24,065 nucleotides of DNA from Palsa-459 sp035937595 (GTDB lineage: Bacteria > Actinomycetota > Acidimicrobiia > Acidimicrobiales > RAAP-2). Of the stretch, positions 6,747 to 14,919 are shown piece after piece. The notes under the pieces are model-generated. The model saw only the letters and a list, made by a program, of their open reading frames with translations. It was not told the DNA's origin and made no database searches. Position 1 is the first letter of the stretch. Every line of letters starts with the position of its first letter. The stretch covers positions 1 through 24,065 of the forward strand of contig DASZHS010000013.1 in NCBI GenBank assembly GCA_035937595.1, given 5' to 3'. A program made the position numbers and the translations under genes.

Positions 6747-8366
6747 CTACGACTTCCAGGTCGTCGTGAAGAAGAGGACGGCCTGGTTCGGCTGCAGCAC
6801 CTGGTGGCCCGACGGATCCTGGAAGGTCTTCCAGTTCTGGACGTTGCTGTGCGCCGCGACGCCGGTGACGGCGCGGTCCGTCCACAGGTACGGGATGTCC
6901 TGGTTGATCCGGATGTTGACCGCGGCCCAGGCGTTCTTGCGAGCCGTCGTCGACTTCGCCGCCATGCCCGCGAGCATCAGCGACTCGATCTTCGGGTCCT
7001 GGTTGCGCGCGAAGTTGAGCCACGTGCCGCCGCCCGGGGGCTTGGTCTGGAACCACGGGTGGTTGAGGTCCGGCGAGACACCACCGAACTGGGACCAGGT
7101 CAGCGCCTGGAAGGCACCGAAGATCGCATCGCCGATCAGCTGGCCCTGGGTGACGCCGTTCAGCGTGACCGTGACGCCGACCTTCTGCAGGAACTGCTGG
7201 GTCAGCTGGGCGTCCGTGAGGACCGCCGGCGAGCCCGCCACGTAGGTCAGCGTGAAGGAGCGCTGGGACTTCGGCACCTTGGCGATGTACTTCTTCGCCG
7301 TGGCCACGTTGTACTTCGGGTACGGCGTCGACTTGTAGTACGGCGAGCCCGGCAGGAAGATGCCGTTGATCGGCGACGAGAAGCCGCTCTCCACCGTCTT
7401 CACGTACTGCGTCTGGTCGAGCGCGTACGCGCAGCCCTTTCGCATGTTGATGTTGGTGAACGGCGCCTTGGACGTGTTCATCATGATGCAGTTCGAGCTC
7501 GGGGAGTACTTCGGACGACCCGGGTAGTCCGTCGTCCACGTGTAGCCGCCGCCGAGGCCCGCGAACTGCTTCAGGATGTCGCCCTCACCCTCGTGGATGA
7601 TGTCGAGCGCGCCGGACTTGAGCGCGGCGAACCGCGTCGGCCCGTCGGGGATCGGCTTGAACACGATGTGGTCGAGGTACGGGAGCCCTGCGCGCCAGTA
7701 CTGCGGGTTCTTGTCGCAGGAGAACGACGTGCTGTAGTTCCAGGTGTTGAGCGTGAACGGCCCGGTGCCGATCGGCTTGCCGCTGTAGGTGGCGCCCAGC
7801 GTCGAGGGCTCCGCGATGAAGCTGATCTGCTGCTCGGCGAGCGTGAACGGGAACGTCACCCAGGGGTGCTTCGTGTGGACCACGACGGTGTTCGAGCCCG
7901 GGGTGTGGGTGAAGCCCGCGATGAGGGCCTGTACCGCCGGACCGGTCAGCGTCGAGACGAAGTTCTCGTGCATGTTGGCGTAGATCGCGTCGCCGTTGCA
8001 CGGCGTGCTGTTGGAGAACTTGATGCCGGGACGCGCCGTGATGGTCCACTGCGTGTAGGTCTTGTTCGGCTTCAGGCTGGCCGCGAGGTAGGGGAAGACG
8101 GTGAGCCCGTCGGCGCCAACGACCATCAGCGGGTCGTAGATCGCGCGCCCGTAGCAGAAGCCCGACGTGTCCATGTTGGCGTGCGCGGGGTTGAACGGCT
8201 TGTTCTGCTCGGAGATCACGCCCATGGTGAGCGTGCCGCCCATGGTGATCGCGCCGGCCGCGTCGGCGAAGCCGAGCTCGCCGGCGACCGCGCCCGCTGC
8301 GACCACGCCGCCGGCGGCCGCGGCGGAGTGGGTCAGAAACTGTCTGCGATCGTACGTATTGGTCAC
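6747..8366 (-). CDS. ABC transporter solute-binding protein, family 5 (peptide/opine/nickel type), Tat-exported
   Basis: 539 residues, the usual length for extracellular family 5 binding proteins (DppA/OppA/NikA). The N-terminus has a twin-arginine signal: YDRRQFL (Arg7, Arg8), then an alanine/glycine/valine hydrophobic stretch ending near ADAAGA at about residue 39. Family landmarks include IYDPLMVVGADGLTVFPYLAASL near the N-terminus, a FxxNPxYW-like segment (CDKNPQYWRAGLPYLD) and IPDGPTRFAALKSGALDI. No lipobox Cys is visible after the signal, so it may be released or held by other means. GTG 8366 was chosen because an AGGGGGG ribosome site lies four bases upstream and it puts the RR motif at the N-terminus. 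No permease or ATPase genes lie beside it. The ligand is unknown. Confidence 0.9.
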   Translation of the reverse strand: MTNTYDRRQFLTHSAAAAGGVVAAGAVAGELGFADAAGAITMGGTLTMGVISEQNKPFNPAHANMDTSGFCYGRAIYDPLMVVGADGLTVFPYLAASLKPNKTYTQWTITARPGIKFSNSTPCNGDAIYANMHENFVSTLTGPAVQALIAGFTHTPGSNTVVVHTKHPWVTFPFTLAEQQISFIAEPSTLGATYSGKPIGTGPFTLNTWNYSTSFSCDKNPQYWRAGLPYLDHIVFKPIPDGPTRFAALKSGALDIIHEGEGDILKQFAGLGGGYTWTTDYPGRPKYSPSSNCIMMNTSKAPFTNINMRKGCAYALDQTQYVKTVESGFSSPINGIFLPGSPYYKSTPYPKYNVATAKKYIAKVPKSQRSFTLTYVAGSPAVLTDAQLTQQFLQKVGVTVTLNGVTQGQLIGDAIFGAFQALTWSQFGGVSPDLNHPWFQTKPPGGGTWLNFARNQDPKIESLMLAGMAAKSTTARKNAWAAVNIRINQDIPYLWTDRAVTGVAAHSNVQNWKTFQDPSGHQVLQPNQAVLFFTTTWKS

Positions 8367-8434
8367 AAGACCCCCCTCATCTGGCAGGCCCCAGTCGGCC
8401 TGCGTTGCACCGTGGCCTCTCGGCCCTTGGCGCG

Positions 8435-8440
8435 ACGATA
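8435..8440 (-). promoter_or_regulatory. -10 box (TATCGT) for the solute-binding protein gene
   Basis: Leftward TATCGT lies in an unusually AT-rich patch with GTTACT 17 bases upstream as a weak -35. It is about 70 bases before GTG 8366. The whole gap 8367-8603 has lower GC than the genes around it and includes a T-rich run at 8502-8508; no gene is seen in it. Confidence 0.4.
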
Positions 8441-8603
8441 GCAATAGTCAAAGCGCAAGTAACGTCGCGGTAACAGGTTCGCAACCGGCTGCACGGAACA
8501 TTGTTTTTCAGGAGTTGACGGACCTCGGCATCGCCGTCACGCGCTCGAGGCTGTCGCCAGCGGATGCCGCACACGCCGACGGGCCGTGACGCACGGTGCG
8601 CCG

Positions 8604-9293
8604 TCAGCTCGCGTCGGCCTCGATCACGTCGACGGGCTGCAGCGTGAAGAAGCCGTCGGCGAACAGCGCGTCGAGGACCGGTGTGGCATCGCCGTCCCAG
8701 GCGAGCGCGGCGGCCTGTGCGCGGCTCACCCGTGCGGTCACGAGCCGCATGAACCCGTAGGTCGTCGTCGTGAGCCCGATCGGCGGCGCCGCACCCTCGA
8801 CCAGCTCGTCGCCAGCCTCCGTCGTGAGCCGCACGCCGGGTGCCCCGGCCTCGGTGAGCATCGAGGCCATGCGGCCCTTCGCCCTCGACGCGCCGACCTC
8901 GACGGAGAACGTGTCGCGGTCGCCGGCCACGCCCAGGGCGTGGCAGAGGTCGTGCTCGTGGGTGACGACGTCGAAGGACAGGGCCGACAGCGACGGCACG
9001 TCGTCGTTGCGCTCGACGGGCAGCCGCGCCCAGGTGTCCAGCACGACGCCGATCGGCTCGTCGCGGTGGCGGTCGACCTGGGCGAACGTCCACTCCTCGA
9101 ACCCGGTTGCCGGGAGCCGCTTGTCGCGTCGGTCCTCCAAGACCCCGGCCAGGTGGCCGACGAGGTCCTTCGCGGTCCACTTCGGGCAGCACGGCACGAT
9201 CGTGGACAGCTCGTCCGTCGAGCGGTGGCGCACGATCTCGTCGACTCGCGCCCGTGACTCCTCGTAGGCGCGGGCCTCGTCGTCGATCGTCAT
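8604..9293 (-). CDS. Maleylpyruvate isomerase N-terminal/DinB-like family protein
   Basis: 229 residues. CPKWTAKDLVGHLAGVLEDRRDKR (near residues 35-58) is the family's metal-helix signature, and a second conserved histidine pair appears in DVVTHEHDLCHALG, which fits the three-histidine metal site of mycothiol-dependent DinB-like enzymes (TIGR03083-like). The C-terminal half (TFSVEVGASRAKGRM onward) resembles the SCP2-like/MDMPI C-terminal domain common in these proteins. It is probably a cytoplasmic thiol-dependent isomerase or transferase of unknown substrate. The start is ATG 9293, with a GTG directly before it; there is no clear ribosome site. This is the second member of the family in the window, and it is not a recent copy of the first. 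Confidence 0.8.
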   Translation of the reverse strand: MTIDDEARAYEESRARVDEIVRHRSTDELSTIVPCCPKWTAKDLVGHLAGVLEDRRDKRLPATGFEEWTFAQVDRHRDEPIGVVLDTWARLPVERNDDVPSLSALSFDVVTHEHDLCHALGVAGDRDTFSVEVGASRAKGRMASMLTEAGAPGVRLTTEAGDELVEGAAPPIGLTTTTYGFMRLVTARVSRAQAAALAWDGDATPVLDALFADGFFTLQPVDVIEADAS

Positions 9294-9357
9294 CACGGCG
9301 GCATGCTTACTACGCACCCTGTGCGGCTGCCGGCCCGACCGCCGCAGGAGCGACGCG

Positions 9358-10164
9358 CTACGGCTGCAGGAGCTTCTTGAACCGCCGCGACGTGGCGAGG
9401 ATGCCGACGAGCGACATGGTCGCCAGGTACACGAAGTGCCCGAGGAACGACCAGTCGAAGATCCCGAAGTTGCAGGCCCGTGCCATGGCCACGCCCTGGT
9501 ACAGCGGTGTCGCGCGCACCACGTACTCGAGCCAGGTCGGGTACAGCGAGATCGGGAAGAACGTCCCCGAGAAGAGGAACATCGGCAGGAGGGCGAGCAT
9601 CACGAGGTCGAAGTCCTGCCAGCTCCGAAGGAACGTGCAGCAGGCCATGCCCGCGCTCGCGAAGGCCAACGCGGTGAGCACGGCGACCGGGAGGCACAGG
9701 ACCGCCCAGGGCGAGAGCGTGTCGCCGAGCGCCCACATGCACACGAGGAAGCTCGTCGAGTACAGGCAGCCCCGGGTCAGGCACCACGACAGCTCGCCGA
9801 GCGCGATGTCCTCGACGGTCAGGGGCGTCGCCATGACCGAGTCGTAGGTGTGGTCCACCTTCAGGCGGAAGAACGTCGTGAACGTGGCGTCGGTCATCGA
9901 GCCGTTCATCGCCGAGGTGGCCAGCATCCCGGGCGCGACGAAGGCCGAGTACGAGACGGCGACCGTGCCGACGTGGACCACGCCGATGAGGTGGTTGAGC
10001 CCGATGCCGAGGCTGAGCAGGTACAGCAGCGGCTCGAAGAAGCCCGAGACCAAGAAGTACCAGCCCTTGCGGTAGATGAGCGCGTTGCGCTCGAGCATGT
10101 GGCCGGCACGGCGCGAGCCGAAGGCGCCCGGCGGCAGGATGCGCAGCATCGTCGCGGCGCCCAT
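9358..10164 (-). CDS. ABC-2 type transporter permease (NodJ/DrrB-like), second of a pair
   Basis: 268 residues with about six membrane segments. The N-terminal region (ERNALIYRKGWYFLVSGFFEP), PLLYLLSLGIGLNHLIG, and the late MLPMFLFSGTFFPISLYP-type segment are typical of NodJ-like ABC-2 permeases, where FSGxFFPIS precedes the last two helices. Its ATG overlaps the upstream gene's stop by one base (TGATG), with GGAGG four bases upstream, so the two permeases are translationally coupled. The operon order is ATPase, permease 1, permease 2, and the transporter is presumably a heteromeric exporter of a small molecule or glycolipid. The substrate is unknown. Confidence 0.88.
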   Translation of the reverse strand: MGAATMLRILPPGAFGSRRAGHMLERNALIYRKGWYFLVSGFFEPLLYLLSLGIGLNHLIGVVHVGTVAVSYSAFVAPGMLATSAMNGSMTDATFTTFFRLKVDHTYDSVMATPLTVEDIALGELSWCLTRGCLYSTSFLVCMWALGDTLSPWAVLCLPVAVLTALAFASAGMACCTFLRSWQDFDLVMLALLPMFLFSGTFFPISLYPTWLEYVVRATPLYQGVAMARACNFGIFDWSFLGHFVYLATMSLVGILATSRRFKKLLQP

Positions 10165-10988
10165 CAGACCTCCAGGCGCCGGCGGAAGTTCCGGACGCAG
10201 AGCACGGCCCCCAAGCCCGACAGCGCGAGCAGGAAGGCGAGGTGGTAGGCGGTGACGAGCAGCGTCCCCTGGCCGAGCGCGAGCGTGCGGCAGATGGCGA
10301 CGCCGTGGTACAGCGGCACGAACTGGACGACGGTGCGCAGCCAGCCCGGCAGCTGGCTGATCGGATAGAAGCACCCAGAGAAGAGGAACATCGGGATGAT
10401 CCCGAGCCGGTAGAAGACGATGAACGAGTTGGGGTTCTCCTGGGTGGCGGTGTACGCCGCGATCGGGGCGGCGTAGGACAGCCCGGTGAGCGCGGCGGCG
10501 AGCGGGAGCAGGACGGCGAGCGGGCTGTGCAGCACGCCGAAGGCACCGAGGACGCAGGTGTAGGTGACGCCGACCATGGCAACGTGGATGCAGACCCACG
10601 AGAGCTTGGCGACGACGAGGTCCCTCGGCGTGATCGGCGTGGCGACCGCGGTCCAGTAGCTGCGCGTCCACTTGAACGACGCGAGGATCGGCCACATCGA
10701 CTCGTTGGAGGAGATCTGCATCGCCGCCATGGCGAGGAGCGCCGGCGCGACGAAGTCGAGGTACGGGACGCCCTGGACGGTGCCCGCGTGCGCGTCGACG
10801 AGCTTGCCCACGCCGAGGCCCATCGCCGCGAGGTACAGGATCGGGAAGAGGAAGCTCGAGAAGACCTGGCCGCGCCACGTCCGCGCCCAGAACGCGGCGT
10901 GGTACCACAGGGCGCGCCGCCACGGCGCCCAGCCGACCGTCGGCTGCGCCGCGCCGCGCGCGGTGATGGGGTCGCTCGTCGTCGTCAC
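10164..10988 (-). CDS. ABC-2 type transporter permease (NodJ/DrrB-like), first of a pair
   Basis: 274 residues with about six membrane segments. It shares the NodJ-like landmarks of the next gene: SFLFPILYLAAMGLGVGKLVD after helix 1, YLDFVAPALLAMAAMQ, and GIIPMFLFSGCFYPISQLP near the end. The two permeases are clearly homologous but diverged, which suggests an obligate pair. It starts at GTG 10988, one base after the ATPase stop (TGA-C-GTG), so the three genes form one tightly packed operon. The predicted role is the membrane channel of an ABC exporter. Confidence 0.88.
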   Translation of the reverse strand: MTTTSDPITARGAAQPTVGWAPWRRALWYHAAFWARTWRGQVFSSFLFPILYLAAMGLGVGKLVDAHAGTVQGVPYLDFVAPALLAMAAMQISSNESMWPILASFKWTRSYWTAVATPITPRDLVVAKLSWVCIHVAMVGVTYTCVLGAFGVLHSPLAVLLPLAAALTGLSYAAPIAAYTATQENPNSFIVFYRLGIIPMFLFSGCFYPISQLPGWLRTVVQFVPLYHGVAICRTLALGQGTLLVTAYHLAFLLALSGLGAVLCVRNFRRRLEV

Positions 10989-10989
10989 G

Positions 10990-11931
10990 TCAGTCCACGA
11001 GCGTGCGGCCCGTCAGCCGGAGGAACACGTCCTCGAGCGTCGAGCGCCGCACGAGCGCGCTCTCTGGGGTGAGGCCCGCCGCGTGGACCGCCGCGAGCGC
11101 CGCGTCGCCGTCGGGCACGTAGAGCAGCAGCCGGTCCGGGAGCTCTTCGACGCGGTCCGCGAGCCCCGCCACCGAGCTCGCGTGCGGGCCGTGGCCGTTG
11201 AGGCCGAACCGAAGCTCGAGCACCTCGCGCGTGGAGTGTCGCTCGATGAGCTCTCGAGGCGTGCCGTGCGCGACGATCTTGCCGCGGTCCATCACGACCA
11301 GCCGGTCGCAGAGCTGCTCGGCCTCGTCCATGTAGTGCGTGGTGATGACGAGCGTCACGCCCTCGGACTTGAGCCGGTAGAGGCGCTCCCAGACGAGATG
11401 GCGCGCCTGGGGGTCGAGGCCCGTCGTGGGCTCGTCGAGGATCAGCACATCAGGCTCGGAGATGAGCGACCGTGCGATCGTCAGCCGGCGCTTCATCCCG
11501 CCGGAGAAGTTGTCGGCCTTGTCGTTCGCGCGCTCGGAGAGCTGGGTGAACTCGAGGAGGTTCTTGGCGCGCCGCTTGATCTCGGCACGGGGCAGGTCGA
11601 AGTAGCGGCCGTACATGATGAGGTTGTCCATCGCCGACAGCTCGAGCTCGAGCGCGTCCTCTTGCGGCACGAGGCCCAGCCGCGCGCGGATCTTCGGCCC
11701 CTGTCGCTTGGGGTCCATGCCGAGCACGGTCAGCTCGCCGGCCGTCGCGGGCGAGATGCACGAGATCATCTTCATCGTCGACGTCGTCCCCGCCCCGTTC
11801 GGACCGAGGAAGCCGAAGCTCTCGCCCGCGTCGATCTCGAAGTCGATCCCGTCGACGGCGACGAAGTCGCCGAAGCGCTTCACCAGTCCGCGGGCGGCCA
11901 CGAGCGCCGGGGCGCTTCCTGGGGTTCCCAC
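10990..11931 (-). CDS. ABC transporter ATP-binding protein (DrrA/NodI-like) with altered Walker A
   Basis: 313 residues from GTG 11931. The Walker A region reads GPNGAGTTST, where the family has GPNGAGKTST; the codon at 11785-11787 is ACG (Thr49) instead of AAG. Everything else is intact: Q-loop GLVPQED, signature NFSGGMKRRL, Walker B VLILDEPTTGLD and switch VITTHYMDEAEQ. A C-terminal domain of about 80 residues follows (ending DVFLRLTGRTLVD), as in drug-export ATPases such as DrrA. Loss of this lysine normally abolishes ATP binding or hydrolysis, so the protein is a sequencing error, an inactivated gene or an unusual ATPase. The start GTG 11931 is seven bases after a TAGCGT box (leaderless layout); an in-frame ATG at 11988 is the alternative. 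Confidence 0.88.
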   Translation of the reverse strand: MGTPGSAPALVAARGLVKRFGDFVAVDGIDFEIDAGESFGFLGPNGAGTTSTMKMISCISPATAGELTVLGMDPKRQGPKIRARLGLVPQEDALELELSAMDNLIMYGRYFDLPRAEIKRRAKNLLEFTQLSERANDKADNFSGGMKRRLTIARSLISEPDVLILDEPTTGLDPQARHLVWERLYRLKSEGVTLVITTHYMDEAEQLCDRLVVMDRGKIVAHGTPRELIERHSTREVLELRFGLNGHGPHASSVAGLADRVEELPDRLLLYVPDGDAALAAVHAAGLTPESALVRRSTLEDVFLRLTGRTLVD

Positions 11932-11938
11932 CGGCGCC

Positions 11939-11944
11939 ACGCTA
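11939..11944 (-). promoter_or_regulatory. -10 box (TAGCGT) for the DrrA-like operon
   Basis: Leftward TAGCGT ends seven bases before GTG 11931. This matches the leaderless layout seen at 4755-4768 and is the reason the shorter start was chosen for the ATPase. Confidence 0.4.
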
Positions 11945-12020
11945 CCGGCGCACGTGTGACAGGCCTCGTGCGCGTCGTCGTGCGACATACTCGACGGGTC
12001 GACGAGCGAGGGGGCCGATC

Positions 12021-13493
12021 GTGACCGACGTGGTCGACGTACTGCCGGTCGACGACCTCCCCTTCCACGTCGAGCAGCGCGGGATCGACTTCATCCCCGA
12101 GCAGGAGCGCTGGGCGACGCCGCGGGCGATCGCGGGGCTGTGGGCCGGGGCCAGCGTGAACGTCGAGTACCTCGTCTACGGCGCGATCCTCATGACCTTC
12201 GGGTTCAGCCTCGCCGACGCGGTCGTCCTCATCGTCGTCGGGAACCTCTCCTGGGTCCTCGTCGGCCTCGCCTCGTTGCAGGGCCCGACGGCCGGCACCA
12301 CGACGTTCACCATCAACCGGGCCCCGTTCGGGCCGAGGGGCTCGCGGGCGATCGCGCTCGCCAACTGGCTGACCATGATCGGGTTCGAGGCCGAGGGGCT
12401 CATCCTCATCGTGGGGGCGGGGATCGTGCTCGCGGCCAAGGCCGGCGTCCACGCCTCGACAGGGCTCAAGGTGGTCCTGATCGTGGTGGCCGTGGTCGTC
12501 CAGGTCGTGCTCCCCTTCCTCGGCCACGCCACCATGGCGCGGGTCCTGCGCTGGCTGATCGCGCCGTTCGTCGCCATCTACCTCGTGCTGGCAGGGTTCT
12601 CGGTCGGCCACGCGCACGCCGTGCCCGCCTCGGGCGCGTCCTGGCAGCTCTGGACGGCCGGGCTCGCCTTCACGATCGCGCTCTCGGGCCTCGGGTGGAC
12701 GGAGAACGGCAACGACTACTCGCGCTACCTGCCGCCGAGGGTCTCGGGCCGCGCGGTCGTGGGCTGGCTGTTCGTGGGCACCGCCCTCCCCGAGATCGCG
12801 CTCATGACCCTGGGGGCGGCGGTCTTCTCCTTCGTCGGCACGTCGTCGTCGTGGAACGGCGCCTACCCGTTCAGCGCGTTCCTCGACCAGCACGCGCTGC
12901 CCGGGTGGTTCGTCGTCGTGTTCATGGTCTTCGTCGTCGTCCAGCTCTTCGGGATCAACAGCCTCGACCTGTACTCGTCGGGGGTGACCCTCCAGGCGAT
13001 GGGGCTGCGGATCCGCCGCTACCACGCCGTCCTCCTCGACAGCGCCATCTGCCTCGGCATCACGGTCTACGCCGTGTTCAACTCGCAGTTCTCGACGCTG
13101 CTCAAGGACTTCGTGACGATCGTGATCGTCTGGATCGCCCCGTGGTGCGGGATCTTCCTCACCGACTGGCTGCTGCGCAAGGGCCGCTACGACCCCTTCG
13201 GGCTGCAGGACACCGCGCCCACGAGCCCCTACTGGGCGACGCGCGGCGTCGGCTGGGCGGCCATCTGCGCCCAGCTGCTCGGCGGGGTCGCCGCCGTGGC
13301 GTCGTCGAGCGCGTCGTTCCTCCCCAGCTGGGCGAACCCCATCGCCCGGCACACCGCGACGACGTCGATGGGGTTCACCCAGCTCTCGGACGTCTCGGTC
13401 TTCCTCGGGCTGGGCGTCGGCGCGCTCGCCTACCTCGTGCTGGGCGCGGGTCCCGTGCGGCGCCAGGAGGGCGCGCGTCTGCGGCTCGGCTGA
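12021..13493 (+). CDS. NCS1-family purine/cytosine permease
   Basis: 490 residues with about 12 membrane segments, the usual size for nucleobase:cation symporter-1 proteins (cytosine, purine, allantoin or hydantoin uptake). The N-terminal PEQERWATPRAIAGLWAGASVNVEYLVYGA segment, GPTAGTTTFTINRAPFGPRGS and above all WTENGNDYSRYLP (226-238) are hallmarks of the purine-cytosine permease branch. Near the C-terminus, WIAPWCGIFLTDWLLRKGRYD is the typical late-helix segment. GTG 12021 has GAGGGGG at about six bases upstream. It converges on two phosphoribosyltransferase genes, so import of a base followed by conversion to its nucleotide is a sensible joint role. The exact base is not determinable by eye. 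Confidence 0.9.
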   Translation: MTDVVDVLPVDDLPFHVEQRGIDFIPEQERWATPRAIAGLWAGASVNVEYLVYGAILMTFGFSLADAVVLIVVGNLSWVLVGLASLQGPTAGTTTFTINRAPFGPRGSRAIALANWLTMIGFEAEGLILIVGAGIVLAAKAGVHASTGLKVVLIVVAVVVQVVLPFLGHATMARVLRWLIAPFVAIYLVLAGFSVGHAHAVPASGASWQLWTAGLAFTIALSGLGWTENGNDYSRYLPPRVSGRAVVGWLFVGTALPEIALMTLGAAVFSFVGTSSSWNGAYPFSAFLDQHALPGWFVVVFMVFVVVQLFGINSLDLYSSGVTLQAMGLRIRRYHAVLLDSAICLGITVYAVFNSQFSTLLKDFVTIVIVWIAPWCGIFLTDWLLRKGRYDPFGLQDTAPTSPYWATRGVGWAAICAQLLGGVAAVASSSASFLPSWANPIARHTATTSMGFTQLSDVSVFLGLGVGALAYLVLGAGPVRRQEGARLRLG

Positions 13494-13495
13494 GC

Positions 13496-13518
13496 ACGCC
13501 GGCGCGAGCGGCCGGCGT
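13496..13518. terminator. Bidirectional terminator hairpin between convergent genes
   Basis: ACGCCGGC, seven-base loop, GCCGGCGT: a perfect 8-bp stem starting just after the permease stop and touching the stop of the convergent phosphoribosyltransferase. It has no T-run. The position between two 3' ends supports a shared terminator. Confidence 0.55.
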
Positions 13519-14123
13519 CAGTCGGCGCGGGGCTCGAACGTGCCGTCGCCGTGGGGCCGGAACAGCGGGAGCGAGCCGAGGGCGTGCACCAGGGCCGCGT
13601 CCGCGCCGAGGGCCGACCGCCACAGCTGCCCCTCGGTCACGAGGGTCCCGACCGCGACGGGCACCGCGCCCACGCCGCGCAGGAGGCGCAGCGCGGCGGC
13701 CGCCGACGCGCCGGTCGACACGACGTCGTCGATCAGGGCGACCCGGCGACCCCTCACCGCCGGGATCCGCCGACGGTCGAGCAGGAGCCGCTGCTCCACG
13801 GCCGTCGTGATCGAGCGGACCGGCTCTGCGACCGCGTTGGCGAGGTGGATCTTCGGTGTCTTGTGCAAGATGACGTACTGGTCGAGGCCGAGGCGGCGCG
13901 TCACCTCCACGGCGAGCGGGATGCCCATGGTCGCGACGGAGACCACGAGCTCGACCTCGACGGCCCCGAGTCGCGCCACGAGCTCGGCGGCGGCACGCTC
14001 GCAGAACGCGACGCCGAGGTCGACCGAGATGAGCAGGGCGATGCCGAGGTCGTCGTCCAGCTTGACGAGGGGCAGGTCCACCACCTGGCTGCCGACGGCC
14101 GCGCGGTAGGTGGGATCGCTCAC
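13518..14123 (-). CDS. Purine-type phosphoribosyltransferase (adenine/xanthine PRT-like)
   Basis: 201 residues. The PRPP-binding loop VALIDDVVSTGAS (128-140) is the type I PRTase signature, preceded by strand VELVVSVATMGIPLAVEVTRRLG and the segment VILHKTPKIH. This arrangement resembles the adenine/xanthine PRT group (COG0503) more than uracil PRT. It would convert a purine base plus PRPP to the nucleoside monophosphate. It starts at GTG 14123, the only start that keeps a plausible N-terminus; there is no strong ribosome site. It lies 47 bases after upp on the same strand with a hairpin in between. Substrate preference is uncertain, and I would not assign apt. Confidence 0.8.
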   Translation of the reverse strand: MSDPTYRAAVGSQVVDLPLVKLDDDLGIALLISVDLGVAFCERAAAELVARLGAVEVELVVSVATMGIPLAVEVTRRLGLDQYVILHKTPKIHLANAVAEPVRSITTAVEQRLLLDRRRIPAVRGRRVALIDDVVSTGASAAAALRLLRGVGAVPVAVGTLVTEGQLWRSALGADAALVHALGSLPLFRPHGDGTFEPRAD

Positions 14124-14143
14124 GGTCCGCGAGCATGGAGGAC

Positions 14144-14158
14144 GCGGTGGCCCACCGC
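14144..14158 (-). terminator. Hairpin between upp and the downstream phosphoribosyltransferase
   Basis: GCGGTG, three-base loop, CACCGC: a perfect 6-bp stem 12 bases beyond the upp stop and about 20 bases before the next start. It could partly terminate transcription or protect the upp 3' end, setting different levels for the two enzymes. There is no T-run. Confidence 0.4.
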
Positions 14159-14170
14159 AAGCGGGGGGCC

Positions 14171-14815
14171 TCAGCGCGGCGGCGGTCCGAACAGCCGGTC
14201 GCCGGCGTCGCCCAGGCCCGGGACGATGTAGCCCACGTCGTTCAGCGTCGTGTCGAGGGCGGCCGCCACCACCCTGGCCATCGGGTGCGCCGCGCAGAAC
14301 CGCTCGACGCCGGGGACCGACGCGATGAGGCAGAGCGCGGTGACGTCGCCCGCGCCCCGTGCGACGAGCATGTCGGCGACCTGGATGAGCGACCCCCCGG
14401 TCGCGAGCATCGGGTCGCAGACCACGACGTGGGCGCCGTCGATCCGATCGGGCAGCCCGTCCAGGTAGACGTCGGCCTCCAGCGTCACCTCGTTGCGACG
14501 CAGCCCCACGAGGCACACCCGGCTGCGGGGCACCACCTCTTGGACCGCGGGCACCATGCCGAGCCCGGCCCGCAGGATCGGCACGACGAGGTACTCCTCT
14601 TCGATCACCTTCGCCGGGACGTCGGCCGCGACGGGCGTGTCGATGCGCGTGTCGACGAGCGGCGCGGAACGGAACGCCTCGTAGGCGACGTAGCGCGAGA
14701 GCTCGCCGGCGAGCCGGAGGAACTCGGGATTCGCCGTGCGCGCGTCGCGCAGGAACCGCAGCCGATGGTGCACCAGCGGGTGGTCGAGGATCGTCACGCG
14801 GTCGGCCGTCGCCAT
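14171..14815 (-). CDS. upp: Uracil phosphoribosyltransferase
   Basis: 214 residues, the normal length. It converts uracil plus PRPP to UMP in pyrimidine salvage. Visible landmarks are ILDHPLVHHRLRFLRD (9-24), the strongly conserved PILRAGLGMV (79-88), the PRPP loop DPMLATGGS (134-142) and the C-terminal uracil-binding GYIVPGLGDAGDRLFG (195-210). ATG 14815 follows a TAGACG box by eight bases, close to a leaderless layout but with an imperfect last base. It is transcribed away from the ABC exporter genes and toward the other phosphoribosyltransferase. Confidence 0.96.
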   Translation of the reverse strand: MATADRVTILDHPLVHHRLRFLRDARTANPEFLRLAGELSRYVAYEAFRSAPLVDTRIDTPVAADVPAKVIEEEYLVVPILRAGLGMVPAVQEVVPRSRVCLVGLRRNEVTLEADVYLDGLPDRIDGAHVVVCDPMLATGGSLIQVADMLVARGAGDVTALCLIASVPGVERFCAAHPMARVVAAALDTTLNDVGYIVPGLGDAGDRLFGPPPR

Positions 14816-14907
14816 CGCGCCAACGTCTAGCACGGTGCCTGCGCGCACGGGCTCGCTGGGTGCGCCCGGACGCGCGACGTGCGAGTCGGGGCGCCGATGG
14901 GTGCCGG

Positions 14908-14913
14908 TAACGT
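14908..14913 (+). promoter_or_regulatory. -10 box (TAACGT) upstream of the exporter leader ORF
   Basis: TAACGT fits TANNNT and ends six bases before the ATG at 14920, so transcription would begin at or next to that ATG. No good -35 is visible. Confidence 0.5.
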
Positions 14914-14919
14914 AGGCGC

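Noticed and set aside
8502..8508. T-rich run (TTGTTTTT context) as a classic intrinsic terminator.
   Set aside because: No stem precedes it on the + strand, and no + strand gene ends nearby; it is more likely part of an AT-rich promoter region for the leftward gene.
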